From Rossellomorea sp. BNER (lineage in GTDB: Bacteria > Bacillota > Bacilli > Bacillales > Bacillaceae_B): 64,000 nt of DNA. Under the pieces are notes generated by a model. The model was given only the letters and a program-made list of their open reading frames with translations. It was not told the origin of the DNA and did not search any database. The DNA is taken from assembly GCA_024213275.1 (NCBI GenBank), contig JANAVG010000002.1, forward strand, positions 186,001 through 250,000, given 5' to 3'. Positions 36,218 to 45,037 of the stretch are shown here, one piece after another. Both the position numbers and the translations under genes were made by a program. Each line of letters begins with the position of its first letter. Positions within the stretch are counted from its first letter, which is position 1.

Positions 36218-36352
36218 TTAAGGGCGTTGTTGTGCTCTTGCGTTTTCTGGACCTTGAAGCTTTGTAGCTCCACCGTGATGAAGTGCTTGATCTCTATCAG
36301 ATTCGACTCTCTCACTTTTACGTAATTTTTTCTCCTGACGGTCTTTTCCCAT
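36218..36352 (-). CDS. ypzI: YpzI family small protein
   Basis: A 44-residue charged protein, MGKDRQEKKLRKSERVESDR followed by DQALHHGGATKLQGPENARAQ. A perfect AAGGAGGTGG ribosome-binding site precedes the ATG at 36350-36352. It matches my recollection of YpzI of B. subtilis, which sits next to yphA. The function is unknown. Minus strand, divergent from yphA. Confidence 0.82.
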   Translation of the reverse strand: MGKDRQEKKLRKSERVESDRDQALHHGGATKLQGPENARAQQRP

Positions 36353-36452
36353 CAAAACCACCTCCTTATTATACTTTTTCACTATTAATTCACCTTATAC
36401 ATGAATGGAATGCATCAACTTTTTCCATAATGTAGATATGGGAGGTCTAGAA

Positions 36453-37067
36453 ATGGCTGGGATTATTTATTTGTGGTTTTTGTGGGGAGTGTGGATTTAT
36501 TCTACGTTCATTTTAAATAAGAATCATTTATATCGAACAAAAATATCGTTGATTGCATTGCTTCTTATTATCATATTTCCATTTGGAATAAGCTTTGATG
36601 CATACTCCACTCATTTGTCCTTAATACTTCATATCATAATTTGCTTTTATATAATTCATCAATTTGGTTTAGCGGAAAAACTTTATTTAATTGTGTGCTC
36701 ATTTATAGTAGGGACTTCTTATGCTGGCTTTCATATGTTTGCCTTTTACGATCCAGTTTGGGTAGTGATTGAAAAGAATTGGTTATGTGTGACTTGTATG
36801 TTATTACTCAGCTTTTTACTCTATACCAACTCGATCTCATCTTCAAAAAGAATGATATTGGTTGTTATGGGAACTACTATGGGAGAGGTATTTTTAGCCA
36901 TTATATATAATAATAATGGCTTGCCGTATACGATCGGGTCAAGAAATTATTTAGATTTCCTTTCCTTATCTATGCTTGCATTTATATCTATAGGGCTAAT
37001 ACAATTCGTTTCGTCCATTGCTTCACAAAAATTACCGAACAAAAAAGGAGCAGTCAATCATCTATGA
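36453..37067 (+). CDS. yphA: YphA, polytopic membrane protein
   Basis: 204 residues with about seven hydrophobic helices and no enzymatic motif. The ATG at 36453 has GGGAGGT 6 bases upstream; the open frame back to 36405 is not supported. First gene of a three-gene unit (yphA, yphB, ypzH) joined by 4-base ATGA overlaps. Size and position match YphA of B. subtilis. Confidence 0.82.
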   Translation: MAGIIYLWFLWGVWIYSTFILNKNHLYRTKISLIALLLIIIFPFGISFDAYSTHLSLILHIIICFYIIHQFGLAEKLYLIVCSFIVGTSYAGFHMFAFYDPVWVVIEKNWLCVTCMLLLSFLLYTNSISSSKRMILVVMGTTMGEVFLAIIYNNNGLPYTIGSRNYLDFLSLSMLAFISIGLIQFVSSIASQKLPNKKGAVNHL

Positions 37068-37960
37068 ATGAATATGTATACCCAGTAATCTTTGGGGTTA
37101 TCTTGGGGACGATTACAAGACTTTATATGTTGAGGACTGATTATCGTCAATACCCAACGTATTTACATGGAAAAATCATTCATCTGGCTTTAGGTTTTAT
37201 AGCAGCTGGACTTGGAACCATTGCAGTCCCAGCGTTGTTGGAGCAAAATTTTACAGCTATTACTTTTTTAACGGTTGCAGCCTCTCAATTCCGGGATGTT
37301 AGAAATATGGAAAGAGAAACTCTTACACAGGTAGATGGGTTTGAGCTTGTACCTCGAGGAGCGACTTATATTGAGGGAATAGCAGTTGCATTTGAGAGCC
37401 GAAACTACCTAGTTATTTTTACTTCGTTATTAACTACTCTTAGCTATATAGTTGTAAATTTTTATGCCGCTCTGATTATCGGAGGCATTGCCATGGTCAT
37501 CTCTCATTTTTTAATGGCCGGCGGGAAATTAAAAGATATTGTACATATCGAGTATGTCGAGCCGCATTTTGAAGGACCAGGCTTGTATGTAGGGAATATT
37601 TATATTATGAATATTGGTTTAAAGATCAGGCAAGAGGAGATTTTAAAATATGGAATGGGTTTTATTTTAGAACCAAAGTCTTTTGATTCACGTTCTACTC
37701 TCTCAAATCTTGGACAGAGACAAGCCATTTTACATGATGTCTCTACTTCACTAGGTATTTATAAAGATTCGGGAACTCCTGCCCTTACACCATTAGCGAA
37801 AAGAGATTTGGATGATGGTAGGATTGGCGTTTTTGTTTTACCTCAAGAAAGAGATATTAAAAAAGCAATTGCTGCAATCGGACAAGTTCCAACACTAGAA
37901 AATGCAATTAGAATGCCAACAGAAGCTACAGCGAATAAGAAGGGAAGAATGCAGAAATGA
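37064..37960 (+). CDS. yphB: YIEGIA-family membrane protein (YphB)
   Basis: 298 residues with membrane helices in the first half and near residues 110-145, and the family's name-giving YIEGIA sequence (about residues 102-107). The C-terminal soluble part is acidic/basic mixed. The B. subtilis homologue is linked to sporulation. It is coupled to yphA and ypzH by ATGA overlaps, so the three probably act together. Confidence 0.87.
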   Translation: MNEYVYPVIFGVILGTITRLYMLRTDYRQYPTYLHGKIIHLALGFIAAGLGTIAVPALLEQNFTAITFLTVAASQFRDVRNMERETLTQVDGFELVPRGATYIEGIAVAFESRNYLVIFTSLLTTLSYIVVNFYAALIIGGIAMVISHFLMAGGKLKDIVHIEYVEPHFEGPGLYVGNIYIMNIGLKIRQEEILKYGMGFILEPKSFDSRSTLSNLGQRQAILHDVSTSLGIYKDSGTPALTPLAKRDLDDGRIGVFVLPQERDIKKAIAAIGQVPTLENAIRMPTEATANKKGRMQK

Positions 37961-38148
37961 GTGTGAAATTAGAGAAATATATTTTAGCGGCTCTCACCAC
38001 TCATCCTGAAAAGGTCCCTAGTGGCACAACAGTATTTCATTGTAAGACCCAAGAAGAGTTAGAAAAAATCGCAGCAAATTTAGAGGCAATATTAGATGGG
38101 ATTGCCCATGAACTTGATGAAGGGCTATTTGTAATCGTAAAACACTAA
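37957..38148 (+). CDS. ypzH: Capping complex subunit for YIEGIA
   Basis: A 63-residue soluble protein (MSVKLEKYILAALTTHP and on) that accompanies YIEGIA proteins; the name follows public family naming, from memory. It overlaps yphB by 4 bases. No motif of known function. Confidence 0.8.
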   Translation: MSVKLEKYILAALTTHPEKVPSGTTVFHCKTQEELEKIAANLEAILDGIAHELDEGLFVIVKH

Positions 38149-38190
38149 TTGCTAGAATGTCTATTAACTGATAAAATAACAAAGTTAGGG

Positions 38191-38232
38191 GGACTGACCC
38201 ATTAGGTGATATACCTTAAAGGGTCAGTCCTT
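38191..38232 (+). terminator. Terminator after ypzH
   Basis: GGACTGACCC (38191-38200) pairs perfectly with GGGTCAGTCC (38221-38230), with inner AGGT and ACCT. Only TTATT follows. Confidence 0.75.
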
Positions 38233-38254
38233 ATTATTGATTTGTTAACTTTAT

Positions 38255-38263
38255 TGGTATAAT
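38255..38263 (+). promoter_or_regulatory. Putative der promoter (extended -10)
   Basis: TGGTATAAT is a perfect extended -10, with TTGATT 15 bases before the hexamer, 83 bases upstream of der. Confidence 0.55.
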
Positions 38264-38345
38264 TTCTATATGGATGTATAAAAAGGCAAATATAAAAATA
38301 ATGAAAGTATGATATTTGTTTGGGATCATTGAAAGGGTGTAAATA

Positions 38346-39656
38346 ATGACAAAACCAGTTGTTGCAATTGTCGGGAGGCCGAATGTAGGGAAATCGACCA
38401 TTTTTAATCGAATTGTTGGAGAAAGAATTTCCATCGTTGAAGATGTTCCAGGAGTAACAAGAGACCGAATATACAGCTCTGCTGAATGGTTAACACATGA
38501 TTTTAATATCATTGATACTGGAGGAATTGAGATTGGTGACGAACCATTTTTAGAGCAGATTCGTCAACAAGCAGAAATTGCGATTGACGAAGCAGATGTC
38601 ATTGTATTTCTGACAAATGGTCGCGAAGGTGTGACGGCAGCAGATGAAATGGTAGCCAAAATCCTATATCGCTCCAAAAAACCTGTTGTACTTGCTGTCA
38701 ACAAAATCGATAATCCAGAAATGAGAGAACAAGTCTATGAATTTTATTCCTTAGGCTTCGGTGATCCTTACCCTATTTCAGGTTCACATGGATTGGGATT
38801 AGGGGACATGTTAGACGCGGTTGCAAAGAGCTTTAAACAGGACACAGAGGAGCAATATGCAGAAGATGTTATCAAATTCTCCCTTATCGGTCGTCCAAAT
38901 GTTGGTAAATCATCCCTTGTAAACGCGTTACTAGGAGAAGATCGTGTCATTGTCAGTGATGTCGCAGGAACAACGAGAGATGCCATTGATTCTTCTTATA
39001 CTTATCAAGATCAGGAATACGTGATTATTGACACAGCGGGCATGAGAAAAAAAGGTAAAGTTTATGAAACAACAGAAAAATATAGTGTTTTAAGAGCTCT
39101 AAGGGCGATTGAAAGATCAGATGTAGTTCTTGTAGTATTAAATGCTGAAGAAGGAATACGAGAACAGGATAAAAAAATCGCTGGATATGCCCATGAGGCA
39201 GGAAGAGCGGTTGTTATCGTTATAAATAAATGGGATGCCGTTGATAAAGATGAGAAAACGATGAAGAACTTCGAAGAAAAGGTAAGGGATCATTTTCAAT
39301 TTCTTGATTATGCCCCAATTGTCTTTCTTTCGGCGAAAACGAAGAAAAGAGTCCATACGTTAATCCCTGTCATTAATACTGCAAGTGAAAATCATTCCTT
39401 GCGCGTTCAATCAAGTATATTAAATGAAGTTATAATGGATGCAGTAGCTATGAATCCGACTCCAACCGATAACGGTAAACGTTTAAGGATCTATTATGCA
39501 ACTCAAGTTGCGGTAAAACCACCAACATTTGTTGTTTTCGTTAATGAACCTGAATTAATGCATTTTTCTTACGAAAGATTTCTTGAAAATCGAATTAGAG
39601 AAGCATTTGGGTTTGTAGGAACACCAATTCGAATTTTAGCACGTGCAAGAAAATAA
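38346..39656 (+). CDS. der: Ribosome biogenesis GTPase Der (EngA)
   Basis: Essential double-GTPase for 50S ribosome assembly. Two GTPase domains each have GRPNVGKS (residues 9-16 and about 182-189), DTGG or DTAGM switch regions and NKxD motifs (NKID, NKWD). A C-terminal KH-like domain (about 350-436) follows. 436 residues as in B. subtilis. The start is ATG 38346; the upstream AAGGGTG is a usable ribosome-binding site. Confidence 0.96.
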   Translation: MTKPVVAIVGRPNVGKSTIFNRIVGERISIVEDVPGVTRDRIYSSAEWLTHDFNIIDTGGIEIGDEPFLEQIRQQAEIAIDEADVIVFLTNGREGVTAADEMVAKILYRSKKPVVLAVNKIDNPEMREQVYEFYSLGFGDPYPISGSHGLGLGDMLDAVAKSFKQDTEEQYAEDVIKFSLIGRPNVGKSSLVNALLGEDRVIVSDVAGTTRDAIDSSYTYQDQEYVIIDTAGMRKKGKVYETTEKYSVLRALRAIERSDVVLVVLNAEEGIREQDKKIAGYAHEAGRAVVIVINKWDAVDKDEKTMKNFEEKVRDHFQFLDYAPIVFLSAKTKKRVHTLIPVINTASENHSLRVQSSILNEVIMDAVAMNPTPTDNGKRLRIYYATQVAVKPPTFVVFVNEPELMHFSYERFLENRIREAFGFVGTPIRILARARK

Positions 39657-39679
39657 AATTCATAAAGTAGGTGAATGAT

Positions 39680-40726
39680 TTGGACAAACGTATGAATGAA
39701 GTGGCAGTTATTGGTGCAGGAAGCTGGGGAACTGCACTTGCAATGGTTTTGGCGGACAATGAAAAAAGGGTTAGACTATGGGGACATAAAAACGAGCAAA
39801 TTAAAGAAATAAATGAAAATCATACAAATGAAAAATACTTGAAAAATGTAACGCTTCCTCACAATATTGTTGGTTATAATCATTTAAAAAGTGCTCTGGC
39901 TGGGATAGATGTTATGATTTTAGCCGTTCCTACTAAAGCTATCAGAGAAGTTCTAAGGCAAATTATTCAAATGGAATGTATCCCTTCTACTATTGTTCAT
40001 GTAAGTAAGGGAATTGAGCCAGATACGCATTTAAGAATTACTGAAATGATTGAAGAAGAGCTTGGAAATGAAAGAAAAAGAGACATTGTTGTACTCTCAG
40101 GACCGAGTCATGCAGAAGAAGTTAGCTTAAGGCATCCAACTACCGTTACAGTAAGCTCAAAGAATATGAAAGCAGCAGAATTAGTCCAAGATCTGTTTAT
40201 GAATCAACATTTTCGGGTGTATACAAACCCAGATACGATAGGAGTAGAAATTGGAGGAGCTCTGAAAAACATTATTGCCTTAGCAGCAGGTATCACTGAT
40301 GGCCTCGGATATGGTGATAATGCAAAAGCTGCATTGATTACTAGAGGGCTAGCTGAAATTGCACGCTTAGGAACTACAATGGGGGCGAATCCATTAACTT
40401 TTTCAGGTTTAACGGGAATAGGTGATTTAATTGTTACTTGTACGAGCGTTCACTCACGTAACTGGCGTGCAGGAAACATGCTTGGAAAGGGTCATAAGCT
40501 TGATGAAGTATTAGAGAGTATGGGAATGGTTGTAGAAGGTGTCAGAACGACGAAAGCAGCCTATCAACTTGCTAAAAAATACGAAGTGAAAATGCCGATT
40601 ACAGAAGCCTTATACGCCGTACTATTTAGTAATGTTGAGGCTAAAGAAGCGGTTGATTTATTAATGGCTCGTGTGAAAACTCAAGAAATGGAAGACTTGT
40701 TTAATATTTTAGAAAAGAAAGTATAA
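39680..40726 (+). CDS. gpsA: Glycerol-3-phosphate dehydrogenase [NAD(P)+]
   Basis: Reduces dihydroxyacetone phosphate to sn-glycerol-3-phosphate for phospholipid synthesis. [10 protein letters not shown] (dinucleotide binding), the active-site Lys region [13 protein letters not shown] and SRNWRAG are intact. The start is uncertain: TTG 39680 is 5 bases after AGGTGA, while GTG 39671 overlaps that site and ATG 39692 has no site. With TTG the protein has 348 residues (345 in B. subtilis). 24 bases after der. Confidence 0.93.
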   Translation: MDKRMNEVAVIGAGSWGTALAMVLADNEKRVRLWGHKNEQIKEINENHTNEKYLKNVTLPHNIVGYNHLKSALAGIDVMILAVPTKAIREVLRQIIQMECIPSTIVHVSKGIEPDTHLRITEMIEEELGNERKRDIVVLSGPSHAEEVSLRHPTTVTVSSKNMKAAELVQDLFMNQHFRVYTNPDTIGVEIGGALKNIIALAAGITDGLGYGDNAKAALITRGLAEIARLGTTMGANPLTFSGLTGIGDLIVTCTSVHSRNWRAGNMLGKGHKLDEVLESMGMVVEGVRTTKAAYQLAKKYEVKMPITEALYAVLFSNVEAKEAVDLLMARVKTQEMEDLFNILEKKV

Positions 40727-40758
40727 ATACTTTAGAGTGTTTACAATGTTTATCTGTG

Positions 40759-40866
40759 TCTCTCTAGTCCAGTGCCAAGCCTTCGATGCATAAGCCAAGT
40801 TCACATAGAAAGGAAATGTGACTCGTCTTATGCTTGTCTGGCCTGTTCAAGGCGCTTCCGCTTTTC
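40759..40866. repeat. F2 repeat copy after gpsA
   Basis: CTAGTCCAGTGCCAAGCCTTCG at the left (given in part), then GCATAAGCCAAG, GTGACTCGTCTTATGCTTG and AAGGCGCTTCCGCTTTTC. One diverged F2 unit with a shortened central hairpin. Confidence 0.8.
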
Positions 40867-41000
40867 TTTTCGACAAAAGTAAGGTAGATAAATTTCCTTT
40901 TTTAGGCATTTCGAGGATACAGAGTGATCAGCTCTCGCATAAAATGTCTTGAGATAAACAGCTTAAAACTTGGGTTGGGTAGGTCACTGTACTGTTTATT
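40867..41000 (+). other. Unassigned intergenic stretch
   Basis: About 135 bases between the F2 copy and a long hairpin. No open reading frame with a ribosome-binding site, no recognised RNA and no repeat of the other families is seen. Confidence 0.3.
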
Positions 41001-41096
41001 AAGAAGCTGACTAAAGAGGGGCAGAAGTTGTTCAAAGAAACGATTTGTTTCTAGAATGAAACCAAAACCTTCTTATTGTGTCAGCTTCTTTTTATG
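41001..41096 (+). terminator. Long hairpin with T tract
   Basis: AAGAAGCTGAC (41001-41011) pairs perfectly with GTCAGCTTCTT (41080-41090), then TTTATG. The loop holds a second hairpin, AGAAACGATTTGTTTCT. Probable terminator; shape like F1, sequence different. Confidence 0.7.
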
Positions 41097-41173
41097 TTTT
41101 TTCCCCTAATTTGTGGCTAGGATGAACAAATTGTGGACAATCTATTAGAATTTCCCTAAACTTGAAAACGTTA

Positions 41174-41182
41174 TGATATAAT
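41174..41182 (+). promoter_or_regulatory. Putative yphE promoter (extended -10)
   Basis: TGATATAAT is an extended -10 about 35 bases before yphE. No good -35 at 17 bases. Confidence 0.5.
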
Positions 41183-41214
41183 ACATTCGACAAATATTGA
41201 GGAGGAAAGAATAA

Positions 41215-41412
41215 ATGACATCTATGATGAAAATGTGGATATCATTTGCTTCCATGGGCTTTATGTTTCTAGCCATTATAACGATATATTTAAGCAGATA
41301 TAAATTGAAAAAAGGGGTTCTCCGCTTCATTACGGCCATAATTGCTTATATTATGATGATTGCCGGAGGGTTAACAATGGTTTATATTGTATTGAGTGGA
41401 CCGACAAATTAG
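41215..41412 (+). CDS. yphE: YphE, small membrane protein (DUF2768)
   Basis: 65 residues with two membrane helices (about 6-24 and 36-60) separated by a short basic loop. Size and position between gpsA and yphF match YphE of B. subtilis. The ribosome-binding site is GAGGAGG. Function unknown; it probably forms an operon with yphF, 24 bases downstream. Confidence 0.82.
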   Translation: MTSMMKMWISFASMGFMFLAIITIYLSRYKLKKGVLRFITAIIAYIMMIAGGLTMVYIVLSGPTN

Positions 41413-41436
41413 CGTAGAAGAGAAGGGAGTATTACT

Positions 41437-42147
41437 GTGAAAAAAAAGCTTATAAACGCTCTACTTCTATGTCTAATCGCATCCTTATTGTCAGGATGTT
41501 TATATCCAGAGGAGAATCAGGCTCAGAACCAGGTTCCTTATAAGGATCAATTACTGACTGTTCAGAAGGCTGTAGAGCAATTTCAAAAAGCAGAAGGCGG
41601 TATTTTACCTATTAAAACAAGAGATGAAAATACCCCCATATACCGAAAATACCCAATTGATTTCAAAAAAATCGTACCTCAATATACGGCTGAAATTCCA
41701 GGGAATGCATTTGAGAACGGTGGAATTTTTCAGTATGTATTAATTGACGTCGAAGAAAACCCAACTGTAAAGCTATTTGATTTAAGAATGGCAGAAAAAA
41801 TAAGAGAAATTAAAATTAGAATTAAAGCACAAGGCTACCCACCATTTAAAGACGTCATATCCAATAATGTATATACGTTAGATTATAAAGAACTTGGATA
41901 TAAAGAAGAGCCTTATGTAACTAGTCCATACACAAATAATAATTTGCCCCTTTTGGTTTCAGGTGATGGGAATATTTATGTGGATTACCGTCCAGACCTT
42001 TATCAAAAAATAAAAGAAGAAAAATTGGAGCTCAAGCAAGGAGAAGACATTCGAAATATCTTAGTAAAAGATACCGAATTTGTTCCCGCTTACTCGCTCC
42101 CTTATACAGTTGATGAAAATAATGAACCTATCTTTCTAATGAAGTAG
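41437..42147 (+). CDS. yphF: YphF, putative lipoprotein
   Basis: 236 residues with a lipoprotein signal: a basic start, a hydrophobic core and the lipobox LLSGC (Cys21), so it should be anchored to the outer face of the membrane. No known catalytic domain. The start is GTG with AAGGGAG upstream. Matches B. subtilis YphF in place between yphE and spoIVA. Confidence 0.85.
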   Translation: MKKKLINALLLCLIASLLSGCLYPEENQAQNQVPYKDQLLTVQKAVEQFQKAEGGILPIKTRDENTPIYRKYPIDFKKIVPQYTAEIPGNAFENGGIFQYVLIDVEENPTVKLFDLRMAEKIREIKIRIKAQGYPPFKDVISNNVYTLDYKELGYKEEPYVTSPYTNNNLPLLVSGDGNIYVDYRPDLYQKIKEEKLELKQGEDIRNILVKDTEFVPAYSLPYTVDENNEPIFLMK

Positions 42148-42151
42148 GCAT

Positions 42152-42195
42152 AACCCTTCCCTTACAAAATATATTGTAGGGGAAGGGTTTTTTAT
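42152..42195 (+). terminator. Terminator after yphF
   Basis: AACCCTTCCCTTACAA (42152-42167) pairs with TTGTAGGGGAAGGGTT (42174-42189), with one GU pair, then TTTTTAT. One of the strongest hairpins in the window. Confidence 0.92.
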
Positions 42196-42368
42196 CCTTT
42201 CAAAAACTCTAGGGAGCAGATTTTCCTTTTTATAAGGGTCTCAAATATCATTATTTCTTGTTTATTAATTTATTTTAGAATGAGGCTAAATCAAAAGGAA
42301 GATGTATTCATAAAGGCAATATTAATCCATCATGTCCTAAAGATCATAATAACTTTTTACTATTTCTA

Positions 42369-42450
42369 GTCATAAGGAGGCAAAAAAATCATATTAATAG
42401 TCATAAGTCATTAGGACAACGTCATAAACATATAATGTCCAAACATAATA
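42369..42450 (+). promoter_or_regulatory. spoIVA upstream region with repeated TCATA motifs
   Basis: TCATAA or TCATAT occurs at 42370, 42389, 42401 and 42422. TCATATT at 42389 fits a SigE -35, and CATATTAAT or CATAAACAT could be -10 elements. The exact promoter cannot be fixed by eye. In B. subtilis spoIVA is SigE-dependent. Confidence 0.4.
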
Positions 42451-42494
42451 TCCGGATGAAACATCCCTGGAAGATAAAGATGGGAGGGAATCTC

Positions 42495-43973
42495 TTGGAA
42501 AGAGTAGATCTATTTAAAGATATTGCAGAAAGAACTGGCGGAGATATTTATTTAGGTGTAGTAGGAGCCGTTCGTACAGGAAAATCCACTTTCATAAAAA
42601 AATTTATGGAATTGGTCGTCCTTCCTAACATTGCAAGTGAAACAGAGCGTGCGCGTGCACAGGATGAACTACCTCAGAGCGCAGCTGGGAGAACCATCAT
42701 GACAACGGAACCGAAGTTTGTTCCAAACACAGCTGTATCTGTTCATGTAGATGAGGGGTTGGAAGTAAATGTTAGATTAGTAGATTGTGTCGGCTACACG
42801 GTCCCTGGTGCCAAAGGGTACGAAGATGAAAATGGCCCTAGAATGATTAATACTCCGTGGTATGAAGAACCTATACCGTTTCATGAAGCGGCGGAGATTG
42901 GAACACGTAAGGTCATACAGGAGCATTCTACAATTGGGGTAGTAGTAACAACAGATGGTTCAATAGGTGAAATTCCTCGAAGTGACTATTTAGAAGCTGA
43001 AGAAAGGGTCATCGAAGAACTTAAAGAAGTTGGAAAACCATTTATTATGGTCATCAACTCTGCAAGACCTTATGCACCTGAAACAGAGGACCTTAGGTTA
43101 AAACTGCAAGATAAATACGATATTCCAGTATTGGCTATGAGTGTAGAAAGTATGAGGGAGTCAGATGTTCTTAGTGTATTAAGAGAAGCACTATTTGAAT
43201 TCCCAGTACTTGAAGTCAATGTGAATCTTCCAAGCTGGGTAATGGTTTTGAAAGAGGAGCATTGGTTACGTGAAAGTTATCAAGAAGCTGTAAAAGAAAC
43301 GGTAAAAGATATTAAGCGTCTCCGAGATGTTGACCGAGTGGTTCATACGTTTAGTGACTTTGAGTATATTGAACGTGCCGGTTTGGCTGGTATCGATATG
43401 GGGCAAGGTGTAGCTGAAATTGATTTATATGCACCAGATGAACTTTACGATGAAGTGTTAAAAGAAATCGTTGGTGTCGAAATCCGTGGAAAAGATCATT
43501 TGTTAGAACTGATGCAGGACTTTGCTCATGCCAAGGCAGAGTATGACCAAATTGCTGACGCTTTAAGGATGGTTAAACAAACAGGGTATGGAATTGCTGC
43601 ACCATCATTAGCGGACATGAGTTTGGATGAACCAGAAATCATTCGACAGGGGTCACGATTTGGAGTCAGTTTAAAAGCTGTTGCCCCATCTATCCACATG
43701 ATCAAGGTGGATGTTCAATCTAAATTTGAACCAATCATAGGTACTGAAAAACAAAGTGAAGAGCTCGTAAGATATTTAATGCAGGACTTTGAAGATGATC
43801 CATTATCTATTTGGAATTCTGATATCTTCGGTAGAAGTTTAAGTTCTATTGTAAGAGAAGGAATTCAAGCGAAGCTCTCACTAATGCCTGAAAATGCACG
43901 CTATAAATTAAAGGACACTTTAGAAAGAATTATCAATGAAGGCTCTGGTGGGCTCATAGCGATTATTTTGTAA
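42495..43973 (+). CDS. spoIVA: Stage IV sporulation protein A (coat morphogenetic ATPase)
   Basis: ATPase that polymerises on the forespore surface and forms the basement layer of the spore coat. The Walker A motif GAVRTGKST (residues 24-32, Lys30) sits where it does in B. subtilis, and the C-terminus GSGGLIAIIL is conserved. The start is TTG 42495 after GGGAGGG, giving exactly 492 residues as in B. subtilis. The frame is open further upstream to 42435, but that part (KHNIRMKHPWKIK) is not conserved. Confidence 0.96.
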   Translation: MERVDLFKDIAERTGGDIYLGVVGAVRTGKSTFIKKFMELVVLPNIASETERARAQDELPQSAAGRTIMTTEPKFVPNTAVSVHVDEGLEVNVRLVDCVGYTVPGAKGYEDENGPRMINTPWYEEPIPFHEAAEIGTRKVIQEHSTIGVVVTTDGSIGEIPRSDYLEAEERVIEELKEVGKPFIMVINSARPYAPETEDLRLKLQDKYDIPVLAMSVESMRESDVLSVLREALFEFPVLEVNVNLPSWVMVLKEEHWLRESYQEAVKETVKDIKRLRDVDRVVHTFSDFEYIERAGLAGIDMGQGVAEIDLYAPDELYDEVLKEIVGVEIRGKDHLLELMQDFAHAKAEYDQIADALRMVKQTGYGIAAPSLADMSLDEPEIIRQGSRFGVSLKAVAPSIHMIKVDVQSKFEPIIGTEKQSEELVRYLMQDFEDDPLSIWNSDIFGRSLSSIVREGIQAKLSLMPENARYKLKDTLERIINEGSGGLIAIIL

Positions 43974-43974
43974 C

Positions 43975-44000
43975 GACTCTCGAAAGGGGGTCTTTTTTTT
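43975..44000 (+). terminator. Terminator after spoIVA
   Basis: GACTCTC pairs with GGGGGTC, with two GU pairs, around a GAAA tetraloop, followed by eight T. Confidence 0.85.
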
Positions 44001-44198
44001 ATTAAAGGAAGTGAAAAGGTTATTAACGAAACATTAAATACCTTAATTAATAAAGATTTATTACATTTTCGATTTCAATCGATTTTATTAAAGTGTATCA
44101 AAAGGCAGCCCCAAAATCATAAAATGCTGAGCTCAGAATGTAAAAAAATTGATGAGGCCTTAAAAAAAAGCAAAAAAGCCGAAATGAGGACTCAATAG
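44001..44198 (+). CDS. Possible small gene without a standard start codon
   Basis: A 65-codon open frame follows spoIVA in the same frame and reads IKGSEKVINETLNTLINKDL and on, ending KKAEMRTQ. It has protein-like alternation and many Lys codons. No ATG, GTG or TTG exists at its start; the first codon after GGGGGT and the T tract is ATT. The layout GGGGGTC, T8, ATTAAAGGA mirrors the gene at 21686 (GGGAGGGA, T run, TTG, ATTAAAGAA). It may use ATT, or TTG may have been lost to TTT in the T run. Not recognised by family. Confidence 0.35.
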   Translation: MKGSEKVINETLNTLINKDLLHFRFQSILLKCIKRQPQNHKMLSSECKKIDEALKKSKKAEMRTQ

Positions 44199-44431
44199 TG
44201 CGGAATGTATAATTTATTTCGTTTCTTAAAATGTGAAATTCTCGATTTTTAAACAAAACATGTTTATTCTTTGTTGAATAGGAAAAGTAAAAGAGTAAGC
44301 AATAATCACGATAAATTCGGGAAAAACAGGAGATTTTATTACATTTATGTATCAAATAAGAAAAGATTCCCATTATTTCTTGATTTATTCTTGCTAACCG
44401 TATTTTAATGTGATAATCTTTTAAAAGAATT
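44199..44431 (+). other. Intergenic region before hbs
   Basis: AT-rich sequence with no recognised gene. A minus-strand open frame (44098-44499) covers it but has a TTG start without a ribosome-binding site. The hbs promoter probably lies in the right part; no clear consensus was found. Confidence 0.3.
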
Positions 44432-44519
44432 GTTGTTGAACATTGATTCAACAACGTTTCTGACGGTTTTTTTCGCGACTGATGTATAGAAACCGTCAAA
44501 GTTGTTTACTAATGTAACA
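44432..44519 (+). other. Three consecutive hairpins in the hbs leader
   Basis: GTTGTTGAA/TTCAACAAC (44432-44455, 6-base loop), TGACGGTTT/AAACCGTCA (44461-44498, 20-base loop) and TTGTT/AACAA (44502-44519). All end before the hbs ribosome-binding site. They may be part of a structured 5' UTR or bind a regulator. Confidence 0.55.
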
Positions 44520-44571
44520 AACAGTTAATGAATCATGACTGAAACATTTCCTTTGGGAGGAGGTGAATGGC

Positions 44572-44844
44572 ATGAACAAGACAGAACTAATTAATGCTGT
44601 TGCAGAAGCTGCTGAGCTTTCTAAAAAGGATGCGACTAAGGCAGTTGATGCCGTTTTTGATACTATTCAAAACGCACTAGCAAATGGTGATAAAGTACAG
44701 TTAATCGGTTTTGGTAACTTTGAAGTTCGTGAACGTGCAGCTCGTAAGGGTCGTAACCCACAAACTGGTGAAGAAATCGAAATCGCAGCTAGCAAAGTAC
44801 CTGCATTCAAACCAGGTAAAGCGCTTAAAGAAGCTGTTAAGTAA
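44572..44844 (+). CDS. hbs: DNA-binding protein HU (HBsu)
   Basis: Major nucleoid protein that bends DNA as a homodimer. 90 residues, nearly identical to B. subtilis HBsu, with the beta-arm segment [12 protein letters not shown] that inserts in the minor groove. The ATG at 44572 follows a very strong GGGAGGAGGTGA; an in-frame GTG at 44563 lies within it. Confidence 0.97.
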   Translation: MNKTELINAVAEAAELSKKDATKAVDAVFDTIQNALANGDKVQLIGFGNFEVRERAARKGRNPQTGEEIEIAASKVPAFKPGKALKEAVK

Positions 44845-44868
44845 TTACATAGCTTTTTAGCGTAAAGA

Positions 44869-44901
44869 AAAGGTCCGCATTTAGTTTGCGGACCTTTTTG
44901 A
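44869..44901 (+). terminator. Terminator after hbs
   Basis: AAGGTCCGCA pairs perfectly with TGCGGACCTT, followed by a T tract. Confidence 0.92.
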
Positions 44902-44964
44902 TTTTTATGCAAAATAATTAGAATGGATTAATAAAAATTTAACCTATTATCAGAGCATCAGGTT

Positions 44965-44993
44965 TTGCCGGTCTTATATGCTTATGCTAATAT
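44965..44993 (+). promoter_or_regulatory. Putative folE-mtrB promoter
   Basis: TTGCCG, a 17-base spacer ending TGC, and TAATAT; 45 bases before folE. A fair -35 with an extended -10. Confidence 0.5.
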
Positions 44994-45037
44994 AAGTACA
45001 GTTAATATTTTAGTTATAGTTGTAGGAGGAAAGCATT

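Noticed and set aside
44098..44499. 133-codon open frame on the minus strand before hbs
   Set aside because: Starts with TTG lacking a ribosome-binding site, covers the hbs leader hairpins and overlaps the more protein-like frame after spoIVA. Composition is rich in Phe, Ser and Cys as expected for an antisense frame of AT-rich DNA.
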